Source: Candidatus Solibacter sp. (GTDB taxonomy: Bacteria; Acidobacteriota; Terriglobia; Bryobacterales; Bryobacteraceae). From it: 49,522 bases of DNA. This document shows positions 1 to 8,043 of this stretch, one piece after another. The DNA is taken from the NCBI GenBank assembly GCA_025361425.1, contig JANYAH010000296.1, positions 1-49,522 on the forward strand, in the 5' to 3' direction. Numbering within the stretch: the first letter of the stretch is position 1; the number at the start of each line of letters is the position of its first letter. The notes under the pieces are model-generated. The model saw nothing but the letters and a program-made list of their open reading frames with translations, had not been told where the DNA came from and ran no database searches. Position numbers and translations under genes: made by a program.

Positions 1-74
1 CTCTCCGCCAGTCGCTCCGCGATCGGCGATCAGAAACATCTCGCGCGGTCTCCGTTAAGTGAACAGCCTTGGGA

Positions 75-3000
75 TTAGAAGACGAGCTTCAAAGCGAGCT
101 GGCCGATGCGAGGATCGCCCGCGCCTTTGATGCTGCCGTAACCGGCGTTAGAGAGGTTCACCGAGTTCTGGGAGACACCGTTGCCGCTAACCGAACTGGC
201 CGCCCGTCCCGGGTTGAACAGGTTGACCCGGTTGAACAGGTTGAAGAATTCGGCGCGGAACTGCAACCTGAGGCGCTCGCCGCGGAGGGGGATTTCCTTA
301 AACAGACCGCCGTCATATGTGGCCTGACCCGGTCCGCGCAGGGCGCCTTTACCCACATTGCCGTAGGTGCCGATTGCCGGCAGGCCGAAGGCCGCGGGAT
401 TGACCCAATTGACGCAGGGCGCGGTCGACCCGCAGGCATTGCCGCCGTAGACCTCGCCGCCGACGTAGACTCCGCGGTCGGCGCCTTGCGCGTTGCCGGA
501 CATGTCTTTCCCGGCCAACACGGTGACGGGGGCGCCGGACTGAACCGAGAACAGGCCGCTCAACTGCCACCCGCCCACCACGAAGCGGACCACGGCCGGA
601 GACTGCGCGAGGGCTGGCGACTGCCAAACGAAGGTAGTGACCAGGCGCTGCTTGACGTCAAACTCCGAAGGCCCCTTGTCGAACTGGTGCCGGCCGGACA
701 TATACCACGGGATAGGCGACACGATGGAGGATCCGCCGGAGGCGTTGTTGCCCACGGTGGTCACGCTCTCGCCGAACGGCATATCGTCGATGGATTTCGA
801 CCACGTGTAGTTAACCTGCATCGTGAAGCTTTTGGAGAAGCGCTTCTGCGCGGTGGCCTGCAGGGAGTTGTATCCCGAGTTGATGTCCTGGGATGCCATG
901 GAGATGCTGCCGAACTGCTTGAAATAGCGCCGCGAGTCTGGCGAAGCCGTGCTGCCGGCGAAGACGGCGGGCGACAGTTCCTGGGTTTCGAGCAGGTGGC
1001 GGGATTGAGAGCCGACGTAGCCGACACGCACCAGCCAGTCCGAGGCCAACTGACGTTCCACCATCAGGTTATAGCCGAACACCACGGGAGTGTTATACAC
1101 GCCGCCGTTGCCGGTATCGTAGGAAAGCGCCAGCACCGGAGTCTGGAACTTGATGTCCTTGGGCGGCGGATACGGCGCCGGGAAGGGGTTGCCGCCGGCG
1201 TATCCGCGGTACGGGTCGCTGAAGGAGCCCGACGGAGCGGTGAGGTTGATCTGGGTGCTGAAGGGGGTCACGTCCACGAAGCGGTTATTGTAGATGCCGT
1301 TCTGCATGGCATCGTAGAACATGCCGAAGCCGCCGCGGACGCTGGTCTTGCCGTCGCCGGTCAAATCGTAGGCAAAGCCTACGCGCGGAGCGAAGTTCTT
1401 CATGCTGGCCTTCAGGCCGTACTGCGGCACACCGGGGTCGCCGGGGAAGAGCAATCCGGGAGGCGCGTTGACGAACATCTGAGAGACCAGACCCTTGGCA
1501 TAAGCTTCGGGGTAGAAGCCCTCGACACGTCCCTTGGTTTCTTTCCAGGGGAAGAACGGGTCGAAGCGCAGACCGAGGTTGACGGAAAGGCGGCGCGACA
1601 CGTGGTAGTCGTCCTGGAAGAACAGCCCAAAGGCGTTGACGCGGTTATCTTTGAATTCGCCATTGCCCTGCAAAAACGTTCGGGGAACGCCAAGGAAGAA
1701 GCTGGCCAGCGCATCGCCGTTGGCGTCGGCGGTGAAAGAGAACGCCGCCGGCTGGTGGAACTGGTTGCGCAGCAGCACGATACCACGGGTGATGTCCGCG
1801 CCGAAGGTCATGGAGTGGGAACCGCGGACCCAGCTCACCACGTTGTTGATGCTGTACTGGTTGCGCACGAAGGTGGCCGGGTTGGTCTGGCCGACGTTGA
1901 AATAGCCGCTGACGTTGATGCCTTCAATGGTCTTGATTCCCGGCGGTTGGTAGATGTTCACGCCGAGATCGATCAGGTTGATGCTGCCGCCGGCGGGGCC
2001 GCGACTGGCCACTTCGCGCGCCACGCTGATCCGGAAATCGTTCACCAGAGTGGCGCTGAACGTGTGCGTCTCATTGAGCATCATGTTGTGCGAGGTGACC
2101 AGGCTGAAGGTGCTGTTGCTTAGATAGTTCTTCAGATCGAGGAACGCGCTGTTCTCGAAGCGGTCGAAGAAGTAACGTCCGGAGACGCGGTCGCGATCTG
2201 AGATGGAGTGGTCGATGCGGATGATGGTTTCGTCAAAAGGCTGCGCGACGGGGGTGCCATAAAACGTCTGGCCGTTGCCCGGAGTAATGGGAAGGAACTT
2301 GGTGAGGGCTACGGCGGCCTTGTCGAAACGGGAAACCGGAATCTGGTTATTGGCAAACGGCACGCCGCCGTTGAGCGGATCGGTGATGACAATGCGCTTG
2401 CGGAGGGGGTTATTCGGATCCGCGGCATCGAGTAAGGAGGCGAAGTCGCCGCTCAGGTTGGCCGCCGTGGGAACGTAAGAGCTTTTGCCGAGACCGCTGT
2501 CGCGAATGCGCGTGCCTTGATATCCCACGAAGAAGAAGGTCTTATCTTTCCCATGATAGACGCCAGGAATGGTCAACGGCCCGCCCAGACTGCCGCCGAA
2601 CTGGTTACGCTTGATGGTGTCGCGCTTGTTGGCGAAGTAGTTGCGGGCATTGAATACGGCGTTGCGGTTGAACTCAAAGAGGCCGCCGTGCAGTATGTTG
2701 GTGCCGGATTTGGTGACCACGTTGACCACGCCGCCGGCGTTCCCGCCGTAGCGCGCGGAGTAGTTACTGGTCTGTACGCTGAATTCCTGCACCGCGTCGG
2801 GGAAAGGAAACGGCTGGTTGACATTGGTATAAATGTCGTTGTTATTGGCGCCATCCAGGCGGAAGCTGGCCTGGTTTTGGCGGGAGCCGTTGGCGGAGAT
2901 GGTGATCGCCGCCGGAAAGGTCTTGGAGTTGCCTTCGTCGGCACTGGCGGGGGCGAGAACGGTGCCGGGGCTGATGAGGGCCAGGCTGGCGGCGTTGCGC

Positions 3001-3467
3001 CCGTTGAGCGGCAGTTCCACGATGCGCCGCTGGTCCACCACCTCGCTCAGGGTGGCCGTCGTAGTGTCCACCTGGGGCGGAGGCGCTTCGACGATGATGG
3101 TTTGGCTCGACTGCTGCAGCGACATGGTGACGTTTACGCTGGCGTTCTGATCCGCCTGCAGCAGGATGGCTTTCCGCGTGTAGACGGCGAAGCCCTGGGC
3201 TTCCACCGCTAAGGTATAACTGGCGGGCCGGAGTGACGGAAAAACGTAGTAGCCCTGCGAATTGGTCAAGACTTCACGAGTCTGAGAAGTACCCTCATCG
3301 GTGATTTTGACTTTGGCTGCCGGAAGAATCCCGCCGGTTGTATCGGCAACGGTGCCGACGATTGACCCCAAGCCTTGCGCGTACAGCGCAACGCCAGTCG
3401 CTCCCATGAGCATGATGAGGAATAACACGGATACCATTCGCGGTAAGTTTAAACGATTATGTCTCAT
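75..3467 (-). CDS. Oar-like TonB-dependent outer-membrane receptor
   Basis: The 1130-residue product has a signal peptide (about 1-30), a carboxypeptidase-regulatory-like beta-sandwich (about 33-115, starting GSIVGTVADTTGG), a plug-like region (about 125-250, with LPLNGRNAASLALISPG and NVVTKSGTN) and a long beta-barrel with many aromatic, alternating strands that ends in a C-terminal Phe (QLALKLVF), as outer-membrane barrels do. Acidobacteria encode many such receptors, thought to import oligosaccharides or other large ligands; the ligand here cannot be read from the sequence. A GAGGA motif lies about 9 nt before the ATG. No partner gene for substrate breakdown is adjacent on the same strand, and the left neighbour is outside the window. 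The family call is secure, the substrate unknown. Confidence 0.93.
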   Translation of the reverse strand: MRHNRLNLPRMVSVLFLIMLMGATGVALYAQGLGSIVGTVADTTGGILPAAKVKITDEGTSQTREVLTNSQGYYVFPSLRPASYTLAVEAQGFAVYTRKAILLQADQNASVNVTMSLQQSSQTIIVEAPPPQVDTTTATLSEVVDQRRIVELPLNGRNAASLALISPGTVLAPASADEGNSKTFPAAITISANGSRQNQASFRLDGANNNDIYTNVNQPFPFPDAVQEFSVQTSNYSARYGGNAGGVVNVVTKSGTNILHGGLFEFNRNAVFNARNYFANKRDTIKRNQFGGSLGGPLTIPGVYHGKDKTFFFVGYQGTRIRDSGLGKSSYVPTAANLSGDFASLLDAADPNNPLRKRIVITDPLNGGVPFANNQIPVSRFDKAAVALTKFLPITPGNGQTFYGTPVAQPFDETIIRIDHSISDRDRVSGRYFFDRFENSAFLDLKNYLSNSTFSLVTSHNMMLNETHTFSATLVNDFRISVAREVASRGPAGGSINLIDLGVNIYQPPGIKTIEGINVSGYFNVGQTNPATFVRNQYSINNVVSWVRGSHSMTFGADITRGIVLLRNQFHQPAAFSFTADANGDALASFFLGVPRTFLQGNGEFKDNRVNAFGLFFQDDYHVSRRLSVNLGLRFDPFFPWKETKGRVEGFYPEAYAKGLVSQMFVNAPPGLLFPGDPGVPQYGLKASMKNFAPRVGFAYDLTGDGKTSVRGGFGMFYDAMQNGIYNNRFVDVTPFSTQINLTAPSGSFSDPYRGYAGGNPFPAPYPPPKDIKFQTPVLALSYDTGNGGVYNTPVVFGYNLMVERQLASDWLVRVGYVGSQSRHLLETQELSPAVFAGSTASPDSRRYFKQFGSISMASQDINSGYNSLQATAQKRFSKSFTMQVNYTWSKSIDDMPFGESVTTVGNNASGGSSIVSPIPWYMSGRHQFDKGPSEFDVKQRLVTTFVWQSPALAQSPAVVRFVVGGWQLSGLFSVQSGAPVTVLAGKDMSGNAQGADRGVYVGGEVYGGNACGSTAPCVNWVNPAAFGLPAIGTYGNVGKGALRGPGQATYDGGLFKEIPLRGERLRLQFRAEFFNLFNRVNLFNPGRAASSVSGNGVSQNSVNLSNAGYGSIKGAGDPRIGQLALKLVF

Positions 3468-3779
3468 ATTTTCGTTTCCTCACTTCCTCGTTTCATCTAT
3501 CTAACCCGCCAAGGACATACCAGCCCAAACCGCTCGTGACCGCATAAACCGGAGTTTTCATTTGGCAACTCCGGGTTGCCGGCTAAGCTTGCCGGTTATC
3601 ATAAAAAATACTTCGATTGAGTCTGACTGATTTCGGTGCCGGACACAAGCACCTATTAAGAATGAGTGATCCGAAAAGCAGAATATCGGTCTCTCCCCAA
3701 AGCATCTCCATGCGGCCGGCTCACAGGCTATCGGGATCCGGCACGGTCCAGAAGCAGCCGGCGCAGGGTTCACGCGGGC

Positions 3780-3952
3780 GAGGTCTTCCGGGCAGCGGGG
3801 TGGTGGTCTTGACCGGGGCATGGCCCGCCAATCGTGGGGCACTTTCGCCTGCCCACCGCGCGCTCGACAAAGGCCAGGCCCGTGGATTCGCTGCCAGGCC
3901 AGCGCTGACCGGTGAGATCGGGATGCCAGTGGGGAAGCTTTCCGCGGTAGAG
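3780..3952 (-). pseudogene. possible REP-associated transposase N-terminal remnant
   Basis: On the minus strand a short reading frame contains LYRGKLPHWHPD (about 3952-3917), followed by a stretch with AFVERAVGRRKC. REP-associated tyrosine transposases (Y1/HUH family) of acidobacteria commonly begin with a Y-R-R-x-L-P-H-W segment. The HUH and catalytic Tyr regions are not found nearby and the frame is short, so this would be a degraded fragment. The rest of 3470-4045 shows no convincing gene. The resemblance is short and the call is tentative. Confidence 0.28.
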
Positions 3953-4045
3953 CACAACGACTTGGCATGCGGAAGCGCCTGCCCCGCCAAAGCAACCAGG
4001 TTTGTGCCCTTGCATGGCAGCGCGAGACCACGGACAATCAAGAGC

Positions 4046-4312
4046 ATGAAATCGCTGCGCGGCTGGTTGGCGCTTGCCCCCATGCTTCCCTGCCTCACGC
4101 CGGCCTACTATTATCCCGAAGCCTGGCCGGAGAGCCAGTGGGCGCGCGACATGGCCAACATGCGCAAGCTCGGCATGGAGTACCAGTTCGCCTGGCTGGA
4201 GAAGAACGTCGCGCTAGCCGCGCAGAACGGCATGAAGGTGATTCTGTGCACGCCCACGGCGGCGCCGCCGGTGTGGCTTTCCCGCAAACATCCCGAGACG
4301 CTGAATTTGGAA
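4046..4312 (+). pseudogene. GH42 beta-galactosidase remnant (N-terminal piece, internally deleted)
   Basis: From the ATG the frame reads a hydrophobic leader and then TPAYYYPEAWPESQWARDM, KLGME, and later KVILCTPTAAPPVWLSRKHP. These are hallmark N-terminal blocks of glycoside hydrolase family 42 (a YYPEQWPE-like block and a TPTAAPPAWL-like block). Between GME and YQFAWLEKN the family's conserved segment around the GEFAWSRLEP-like motif (about 18-20 residues) is missing, and all similarity stops after the HPETL block near 4312. The catalytic glutamates, several hundred residues further on in intact enzymes, are absent. The frame continues open to about 4489 with low-complexity sequence. I read this as a decayed gene. 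The remaining piece is about 90 residues against roughly 650 in the family. Confidence 0.72.
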
Positions 4313-4508
4313 ATGGCGCTGTTGCGCAAGCCGCACGCCGGCGCGGGTCTGGCTCCGGCGAGTTTGAAGGCGAATTTCCTGGTAGCTTGGCGCGACGGCG
4401 CAGGCGATTCCGGCGCGCGTGGGAACGCCGTTGCTGCTGGGGACGCGCTCTGCGCCGCCGGGCCCCGCGTGGCGGTGTGGGTTGAGTGAAGCTCCGCACG
4501 CGTTCGAA

Positions 4509-4898
4509 ATGACGATCGCCGTGGAGCCGGCCGATATCGATGGGCTGGGTCACGTCAACAACGTCGTCTATCTTCGCTGGGTTCAGGATCTCGCGGTCGC
4601 GCATTGGCAAGCGGTGGCGTCCCATGAGAACCAGGAAAAACTGCTGTGGATCGTGGTGCGGCACGAGATCGATTACAAGCGGGCCGCACGCCTGGGCGAC
4701 ACGATCCTGGCGCGAACGTGGGTAGGCGCCGCCTCGCGGATCAAGTTTGAACGGCACACGGAGCTGCGGCGGGCGAGCGACGAATGTCTGCTGGCTAAGG
4801 CACGCACGGTGTGGTGCCCAATTGACGCGGTGACGCGCAAGCTGGCGAGTGTGAGCGCGGAAGTCCGCGCGGGTTTCTCGGATAACCAAGCGCGATAG
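4509..4898 (+). CDS. acyl-CoA thioesterase, hotdog fold (4HBT/YbgC-FadM type)
   Basis: A 129-residue hotdog thioesterase. The signature D-I-D-G-L-G-H-V-N-N-V-V-Y near the N-terminus matches the 4-hydroxybenzoyl-CoA thioesterase family, in which the Asp of this block is catalytic and HVNN binds substrate. The remainder (WVQD, RHEIDYKRAARLGD, LAKARTVWCPID) also follows the family. It would hydrolyse a short or medium acyl-CoA in the cytoplasm; the true substrate is unknown. The ATG at 4509 is taken as start; a TTG at 4482 (reading L-S-E-A-P-H-A-F-E before this Met) is a credible alternative. It ends 27 nt before the sialate esterase start on the same strand. Confidence 0.85.
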   Translation: MTIAVEPADIDGLGHVNNVVYLRWVQDLAVAHWQAVASHENQEKLLWIVVRHEIDYKRAARLGDTILARTWVGAASRIKFERHTELRRASDECLLAKARTVWCPIDAVTRKLASVSAEVRAGFSDNQAR

Positions 4899-4925
4899 AA
4901 TCGAAAGTTACTGATGGAGGTTTGG

Positions 4926-6422
4926 ATGTTCAGAATCGGAAGACTGCTTGGGCTAATAACGGTGGCGTGCACGCTGCATGCGGCGGTCAAACTGCCGGCG
5001 TTGATTGCAGACCACATGGTGCTGCAACAGGGAATGCCGGTGCGGATCTGGGGGTCGGCCGACCCTGGCGAGTCTGTAAAAGTGGATTTCCAGGGGCAGA
5101 GCGCGACGGTGAATGCCGCCGAAAACGGGAAGTGGACTGCGTGGCTCAAGCCGCTGGTGGCGGCGGGTCCGCTGGAGATGACCATCAACAATCTGGCCAT
5201 CAAAGACGTTCTGGTGGGCGAAGTGTGGCTGGGGTCGGGGCAATCCAACATGGAGTTCCGCCTGCAAACGGCGGTGAACCATGACGAAGAAATCGCCCGC
5301 GCGGATTATCCGATGATCCACCTGTTTCAGGTGAAGCACGTGGTGGCGGACCAGCCGGCCGAGGACGTGGTGGGGACCTGGCAGGTATGCTCACCGGCCT
5401 CCGTGAAGGGGTTCTCGGCGGTGGAGTACTTCTTCGGGCGGCATCTACAGCAGAACCTGCACGTGCCGATGGGGCTTATCGAAAGCGATTGGGGCGGGAC
5501 GCCGGCGCAATCGTGGCTCTCCAAGGAAGCGGTCGCGTCCGATCCGGCGTTGAAGTTTGTGACCGACACTTGGGACAAAGTGCTGGCGGACTATCCGGCG
5601 TTGAAAGAGCGGTACGACAATACGCGGCTGGTGGCGTGGAATCAGGCGGTGGCCGAGGCCAAGGCCGCGGGTGCGACGCCGCCGAACCGGCCTGGGGCGC
5701 CACAGGGTCCAGGGCATCCCAACACTCCCGCCGGGCTCTACAACGGCATGATCGCGCCGCTCACACCATACGGGATCCGCGGGGCGATCTGGTATCAGGG
5801 CGAGAGCAATGCGAGCGAACGGGAAGCTTACAAGTACCGGCGGCTGTTCGCGGCGATGATTGAGGACTGGCGCAATCGCTGGGGACAAGGCGATTTCCCG
5901 TTCCTGTTCGTGCAACTGGCGAACTTCAAGAGCAATGTGTATTGGCCGGTGCTGCGCGAATCGCAGACGGAGACGCTGCGCCTGGCTAACACCGCGATGG
6001 CGGTGATCATCGACATCGGCGAATCGCGCGATATTCATCCGAAAAATAAACAGGACGTGGGACTGCGGCTGGCGCTGGCGGCGCGCGCGCTGACGTACCA
6101 GCAGCCGGTCGAGTATTCGGGACCGATGTTCCAGACGGCGATGCCGGAGAACCGCGCGATGCGCGTGTATCTGACGCACAGCGACGGCATGCAGGCGCGC
6201 GGCGGCGGGGCCATTACGGGCTTCGAGGTCGCCGGCGCGGATGGAAACTATGTGCCGGGCGAGGCGAAGGTGGACGGCAACACGCTGCTGGTGACAAGCG
6301 CGCAGGTCGCGAATCCGGTGGCGCTGCGCTATGCGTGGGCCGACGACCCGGTGTGCAACCTGATGAATCAGGTTGGCCTACCCGCGAGCCCGTTCCGCAG
6401 CGACCAGCCGCACTATCAGTAG
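4926..6422 (+). CDS. secreted sialate O-acetylesterase (SASA family)
   Basis: The protein has a signal peptide (MFRIGRLLGLITVACTLHA) and then a beta-rich segment (about 25-100) typical of these enzymes. The GDSL/SASA nucleophile motif GSGQSNME follows (Ser about residue 107), with WYQGESNA in the middle and the D-I-H-P-K-N-K-Q-D-V-G block carrying the Asp/His of the catalytic site. The C-terminus (CNLMNQVGLPASPFRSD) matches bacterial sialate 9-O-acetylesterases. Such enzymes remove O-acetyl groups from sialic acids or acetylated plant glycans outside the cytoplasm. The ATG at 4926 is chosen because GGAGG sits 5 nt upstream; an in-frame ATG at 4914 lacks this. A polysaccharide role fits the nearby receptors and the GH42 remnant. 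Confidence 0.92.
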   Translation: MFRIGRLLGLITVACTLHAAVKLPALIADHMVLQQGMPVRIWGSADPGESVKVDFQGQSATVNAAENGKWTAWLKPLVAAGPLEMTINNLAIKDVLVGEVWLGSGQSNMEFRLQTAVNHDEEIARADYPMIHLFQVKHVVADQPAEDVVGTWQVCSPASVKGFSAVEYFFGRHLQQNLHVPMGLIESDWGGTPAQSWLSKEAVASDPALKFVTDTWDKVLADYPALKERYDNTRLVAWNQAVAEAKAAGATPPNRPGAPQGPGHPNTPAGLYNGMIAPLTPYGIRGAIWYQGESNASEREAYKYRRLFAAMIEDWRNRWGQGDFPFLFVQLANFKSNVYWPVLRESQTETLRLANTAMAVIIDIGESRDIHPKNKQDVGLRLALAARALTYQQPVEYSGPMFQTAMPENRAMRVYLTHSDGMQARGGGAITGFEVAGADGNYVPGEAKVDGNTLLVTSAQVANPVALRYAWADDPVCNLMNQVGLPASPFRSDQPHYQ

Positions 6423-6513
6423 GGGTGGAGAATCCGAGCCTTGATGTGGAGTTGTCAACCTGCGCGGCGGTGGGTTACTGCCGCCGCGCGGAGCCCTAGA
6501 GGGCGAAAGATGG

Positions 6514-6682
6514 TAGCCCACGGCACACAAGCCGTGGGTAGCAGGTGGGCACGTTGGGCAGGCGCGGAACGGCGCGCAAGAAGGCACCACCGCACGGGTC
6601 TTCCGCCCCGTCCCGGGGCTGGGCCGGGACCGTCCTTCTCCCAGTGCTGGCGCACTGGGCTAAATTCTTTCGCCCTTCGGGC
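6514..6682. repeat. intergenic cluster of small palindromes
   Basis: The 341-bp gap 6423-6763 has no convincing gene. It holds several separate perfect hairpins: CCCACGGC/GCCGTGGG (6517-6524 with 6531-6538), CCCAGTGC/GCACTGGG around a TGGC loop (6640-6659) and GCCC/GGGC around TTC (6672-6682). There is also a GC-rich block CCCGTCCCGGGGC near 6607-6619. The segment looks like a mosaic of dispersed extragenic palindromes. No T-run follows the hairpins, so they are poor intrinsic terminators. Confidence 0.55.
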
Positions 6683-6763
6683 TGGGCTTCGCGAAATTCG
6701 CCCGCGGCGCGCGTACAAATGAATGGGTAGTAGTACATACAGGGCAGGCGTCATGAGCGGCCT

Positions 6764-7999
6764 ATGCCACTAGCAGAGGGACGCGGCGCGTTTCGGTACG
6801 CGAATTTCCGCCACTACATGACGGCGCGAATGCTGGCCACCATCGCCAGTGAAATGCAGGCGGTGGCGGTGGGATGGCAGGTTTACGCCCTAACGCATCG
6901 CGCGCTGGATCTGGGACTGGTAGGCCTCGCGCAGTTCCTGCCGGGGATGCTGCTGTTTCTGGTGGCGGGGCAGACGGCGGACCGCTTCCCGCGCCAGCGC
7001 ATTTTGCAGTGCTGCTATGTGGCGTTCGCGGGAATATCCGCGGTGCTTCTGGTGTTGACACTACGCGGCCTCACGTCGGTGTGGCCGGTGTACGCGGTGC
7101 TGGTGTGGAACGGCGTAGTGCGGAGCTTCAACGGTCCGGCGTCGCAGGCCTTCCTGCCCCTAGTGGTGCCGCAAGAGGTGTTTCCCAATGCGGTGGCGCT
7201 GGGGTCGGGTGTATTTCAAGGGGCGATGATCGCGGGGCCGATGGTGGGCGGGCTGGTCTACGGGCTGACGGGGAGCCCGGCGCCGGTGTATGCCGGGTCG
7301 GTGGCGGCGTGCCTGAGTGCCATGGTGTTGATGGGACGAATCCGCGTGCAGGCGGCGGAGCGGCCCCGCGGCGTCGCGCGGCCCGGAGTGGTGCTGGATG
7401 GGCTGCGCTATCTTTGGCGGGCGAAATTGACGCTGGGTGCGATCTCGCTCGACATGTTCGCGGTGCTCCTGGGCGGGGCAGTGGCGCTGTTGCCGGTGTA
7501 CGCCAAGGACATTCTGGGAGTGGGCGCCACGGGGTTGGGTATCCTGCGCGGCGCACCCGGGACGGGCGCGGTGATCATGGCGATGGTGTTGGCGCACCGG
7601 CCCCTCAAACGGCATGCGGGCGCGATCATGCTCTGGTGCGTCGCCGGCTTCGGCGCATGTACGGTGGTGTTCGGGCTGTCGCGCAATGTGGCGCTATCGG
7701 TGGCGGCGCTGATGACGATGGGCGCGTGCGACATTGTCAGCGTGGTGGTGCGGCATACCCTGGTTCAGATTTCGACGCCCGACGAGATGCGTGGGCGGGT
7801 GAGCGCCGTCAACATGATGTTCATCGGGGCGTCGAACGAGGTGGGGCAGTTCGAATCGGGTGTCACGGCGGCGTGGCTGGGGGCGGTGCCGGCCGTGGTT
7901 GCAGGCGGTTTGGGTACAATTCTGATTGTGGTATTGTGGAGCCGATTATTTCCCGAATTGCGTAGAGTCAATGAATTGCAACCGGCCCGGCAGGCGTAA
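6764..7999 (+). CDS. MFS transporter, EntS/MFS_3-like exporter
   Basis: The 411-residue protein has about 12 hydrophobic segments. The loop between helices 2 and 3 carries GQTADRFPRQR (residues 69-79), the MFS motif-A region, and the N-terminus (FRYANFRHYMTARMLATIASEMQ) is typical of the MFS_3 group (enterobactin exporter EntS, macrolide efflux-like proteins). A hydrophilic central loop (RPRGVARPG) separates the two six-helix halves. It would export a small molecule across the inner membrane by proton antiport; the substrate is unknown. No clear ribosome site precedes the ATG. It stops 44 nt before the next receptor gene on the same strand, so co-transcription is possible. Confidence 0.88.
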   Translation: MPLAEGRGAFRYANFRHYMTARMLATIASEMQAVAVGWQVYALTHRALDLGLVGLAQFLPGMLLFLVAGQTADRFPRQRILQCCYVAFAGISAVLLVLTLRGLTSVWPVYAVLVWNGVVRSFNGPASQAFLPLVVPQEVFPNAVALGSGVFQGAMIAGPMVGGLVYGLTGSPAPVYAGSVAACLSAMVLMGRIRVQAAERPRGVARPGVVLDGLRYLWRAKLTLGAISLDMFAVLLGGAVALLPVYAKDILGVGATGLGILRGAPGTGAVIMAMVLAHRPLKRHAGAIMLWCVAGFGACTVVFGLSRNVALSVAALMTMGACDIVSVVVRHTLVQISTPDEMRGRVSAVNMMFIGASNEVGQFESGVTAAWLGAVPAVVAGGLGTILIVVLWSRLFPELRRVNELQPARQA

Positions 8000-8043
8000 C
8001 ATCAATTAGGCCAAGCTTCGTTAAAGAACAGAGAGGTAAGACT

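Noticed and set aside
69-2123. 684-residue plus-strand open frame opposite the first receptor
   Set aside because: It mirrors the antisense codons of a clear receptor gene in GC-rich DNA; the peptide is rich in Val/Ala/Gly/Arg/His, with no signal, domain or ribosome site.
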